Assembly: GCA_023390155.1 (NCBI GenBank)
Contig: JAEWDJ010000391.1
Location: 1 to 6,779, forward strand
Source: Actinomycetes bacterium
GTDB lineage: Bacteria; Actinomycetota; Actinomycetes; Actinomycetales; Microbacteriaceae
Direction: 5' to 3'
Length of the DNA: 6,779 nucleotides
Shown here piece after piece: positions 5,983 to 6,779 of the stretch; position 1 is the stretch's first letter, and every line of letters begins with the position of its first letter. A model generated the notes under the pieces. The model did not search any database, was not told the origin of the DNA, and worked only from the letters and a program-made list of their open reading frames with translations. Position numbers and translations under genes: made by a program.

Positions 5983-6339
5983 CTACGCCACCCGCGCCTC
6001 GATCAGGAACTGCTCCAGGGCCTCACGGCTCGACGACAGGCAGCGGATCTTGGCGTCGAGGTCGGCGAGCTGCTCCCGGACCATGCCCGCGAGAATGTCG
6101 TCGCACGCGGTCGTCCACGCGATGGCGCCCGCCTGGCGGTCCAGCACGATCTTGATGAAGCGGGTCGGGACCCCGGAGCCGCTCATGTCGCGGATGGTCT
6201 CGACCTGCCGGACGTCCGACTCGGTGTAGTCGCGGTAGCCGTTCGAGCGACGGGAGGGCGTCAGCAGCTCCTGTTCCTCGTAGTAGCGCAGCATCCGCGG
6301 GGCGACGCCCGTGCGGCGGGTGACTTCGGCGATGCGCAT
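5983..6339 (-). CDS. MerR-family transcriptional regulator
   Basis: The protein has 118 residues. Its N-terminus (MRIAEVTRRTGVAPRMLRYYEEQELLTPSR, 1-30) is the classic MerR winged-helix start. It continues with NGYRDYTESDVRQVETIRDM, where R36 and Y38 are in the wing. A C-terminal coiled-coil dimer helix runs from about 84 to 114 (MVREQLADLDAKIRCLSSSREALEQFL). The effector region is very short, with only two scattered cysteines (C79, C100), so it is neither a SoxR-type iron-sulfur nor an obvious metal-binding MerR; the inducer is probably an organic compound. I chose the start at 6339 because the conserved MRIAEV begins there and AAAGGA precedes it. An upstream in-frame extension would read through the promoter region. 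It is divergent from the MFS transporter across 57 bp that hold a clear MerR operator, so it probably activates that gene and autoregulates. Its 3' end is 21 bp from the convergent sulfatase stop. Confidence 0.93.
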   Translation of the reverse strand: MRIAEVTRRTGVAPRMLRYYEEQELLTPSRRSNGYRDYTESDVRQVETIRDMSGSGVPTRFIKIVLDRQAGAIAWTTACDDILAGMVREQLADLDAKIRCLSSSREALEQFLIEARVA

Positions 6340-6345
6340 CGGCTT

Positions 6346-6351
6346 TCCTTT
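6346..6351 (-). promoter_or_regulatory. Shine-Dalgarno site of the MerR regulator
   Basis: On the minus strand this reads AAAGGA, with about 7 nt between its GG and the ATG at 6339. It supports this start for the regulator. Confidence 0.6.
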
Positions 6352-6358
6352 CGGGCCC

Positions 6359-6390
6359 TTGACCTTGACACTGATGTCAATGTTTAGCGT
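6359..6390 (+). promoter_or_regulatory. MerR-type promoter driving the MFS transporter gene
   Basis: A -35 hexamer TTGACC (6359-6364) and a -10 hexamer TAGCGT (6385-6390) are separated by 20 bp, longer than the usual 17. A dyad occupies most of the spacer. Elongated 19-20-bp spacers with a dyad between the boxes are the defining feature of MerR-activated promoters: the regulator twists the DNA to realign the boxes when its ligand binds. Six bases follow the -10 box before GTG 6397, so transcription should start at the start codon. Confidence 0.72.
6365..6380. promoter_or_regulatory. MerR operator dyad TTGACA-CTGA-TGTCAA
   Basis: Two perfect 6-bp inverted arms (TTGACA and TGTCAA) flank a 4-bp centre, inside the spacer of the promoter at 6359-6390. 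It lies 25 bp upstream of the MerR start on the other strand, so the same site can serve autoregulation. The left arm itself resembles a -35 box, but the distance to TAGCGT would then be only 14 bp, too short, which favours reading it as an operator arm. Confidence 0.75.
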
Positions 6391-6396
6391 AGCCGC

Positions 6397-6779
6397 GTGA
6401 CCGAATCCACCACCACCCCGTCCGCCGCCCCGCAGCGCACCGCGGGGCTCCTGTCGCCCCTGCTGCTCACCCTGACCGCCGCGACCTTCTGGACCGTGAC
6501 CCTCGAGCTGCTCCCCAGCGGCCTCCTGCCCGCCATGAGCCAGGACCTCGGCGTCTCCGAGCAGGCGATCGGGGCGCTGGTCGGCTCGTGGGCGATCACC
6601 ATCGCCGTGGTGGGCATCCCGCTCGTGCGCTTCACCCGTCGAGTGCCGCCGGCCGTCCTGCTTCCCGCCGCGCTGGCCACGACGGCGATCGCCACCCTGG
6701 TGACGGCGCTGGCGCCGGTGTTCGCCGTCGCTGCTGTCGGCCGCGTGCTCGGCGCGGCGGCCCACGGCCTGTTCTGGGC
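6397..6779 (+). CDS. MFS transporter, drug-efflux (DHA1) type, N-terminal part (3' end outside window)
   Basis: A frame starting at GTG 6397 stays open to the window end, giving 127 complete codons. It encodes a short polar N-terminus (1-16) and then hydrophobic helices at about 18-38, 56-78, 86-104 and 106-127. The segment TLELLPSGLLPAMSQDLGVS (35-54) and the closing GRVLGAAAHGLFW (115-127) are typical of DHA1-family sugar/drug:proton antiporters of the AraJ/YdhP kind. The usual loop 2-3 motif is reduced to VRFTRRVPP. The expected role is proton-driven export of a small molecule across the inner membrane; the substrate is unknown. No Shine-Dalgarno sequence precedes the GTG. A TAnnnT -10 box six bases upstream points to a leaderless transcript controlled by the divergent MerR protein. 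A full-length protein would need about 270 more residues beyond the window. Confidence 0.88.
   Translation, partial: MTESTTTPSAAPQRTAGLLSPLLLTLTAATFWTVTLELLPSGLLPAMSQDLGVSEQAIGALVGSWAITIAVVGIPLVRFTRRVPPAVLLPAALATTAIATLVTALAPVFAVAAVGRVLGAAAHGLFW

Noticed and set aside
6340..6765. N-terminal extension of the MerR frame through the promoter and the MFS gene
   Set aside because: The extension is Arg/Gly/Asp-rich without structure. The conserved MerR N-terminus starts at 6339 with its own Shine-Dalgarno site.

Overview
The window is a stretch of high-GC bacterial chromosome, most likely actinobacterial. The reasons are strong G/C third-position bias in every gene, GTG starts, spurious long open frames antisense to real genes, and two genes that look leaderless. 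A Microbacteriaceae-like host is my guess from overall impression only, because no rRNA or taxonomic marker is present. The gene order looks like a normal accessory or metabolic neighbourhood. I see no mobile element, CRISPR array, tRNA or long repeat.

Layout: (1) 1-441 (+) is the 3' end of a TetR/AcrR-type regulator cut by the window edge. (2) 509-1669 (-) is a fold-type I PLP aminotransferase convergent with it. (3) 1713-2291 (+) is an XRE-family regulator with a C-terminal cupin, transcribed divergently from the aminotransferase across only 43 bp. That gap holds a perfect 16-bp palindrome. (4) 2427-3521 (+) is a membrane fatty-acid desaturase with three histidine boxes. (5) 3619-5961 (+) is a large type I (formylglycine-dependent) arylsulfatase of the 780-residue AtsA/AtsD class. 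(6) 5983-6339 (-) is a small MerR-family regulator ending 21 bp from the sulfatase stop. (7) 6397-6779 (+) is the start of an MFS efflux-type transporter, divergent from merR and running off the window.

Functional logic: there are two divergent regulator/target modules. In the first, the XRE-cupin protein probably controls the aminotransferase and itself through the palindrome at 1683-1698. In the second, the MerR protein probably controls the MFS transporter through a textbook MerR-type promoter: TTGACC, a 20-bp spacer containing a TTGACA-CTGA-TGTCAA dyad, then TAGCGT. The desaturase (membrane lipid unsaturation) and the sulfatase (sulfate ester hydrolysis) appear to be independent units.

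The points most worth a second look are four. The aminotransferase has methionine at both positions that normally hydrogen-bond the PLP 3'-oxygen. The XRE palindrome overlaps back-to-back promoters. The MerR-type promoter is very clean. Both (+)-strand genes at the divergent junctions appear to be leaderless, with identical 6-nt spacing from a TAnnnT box to the start codon. I do not see a wholly new multi-gene system here.
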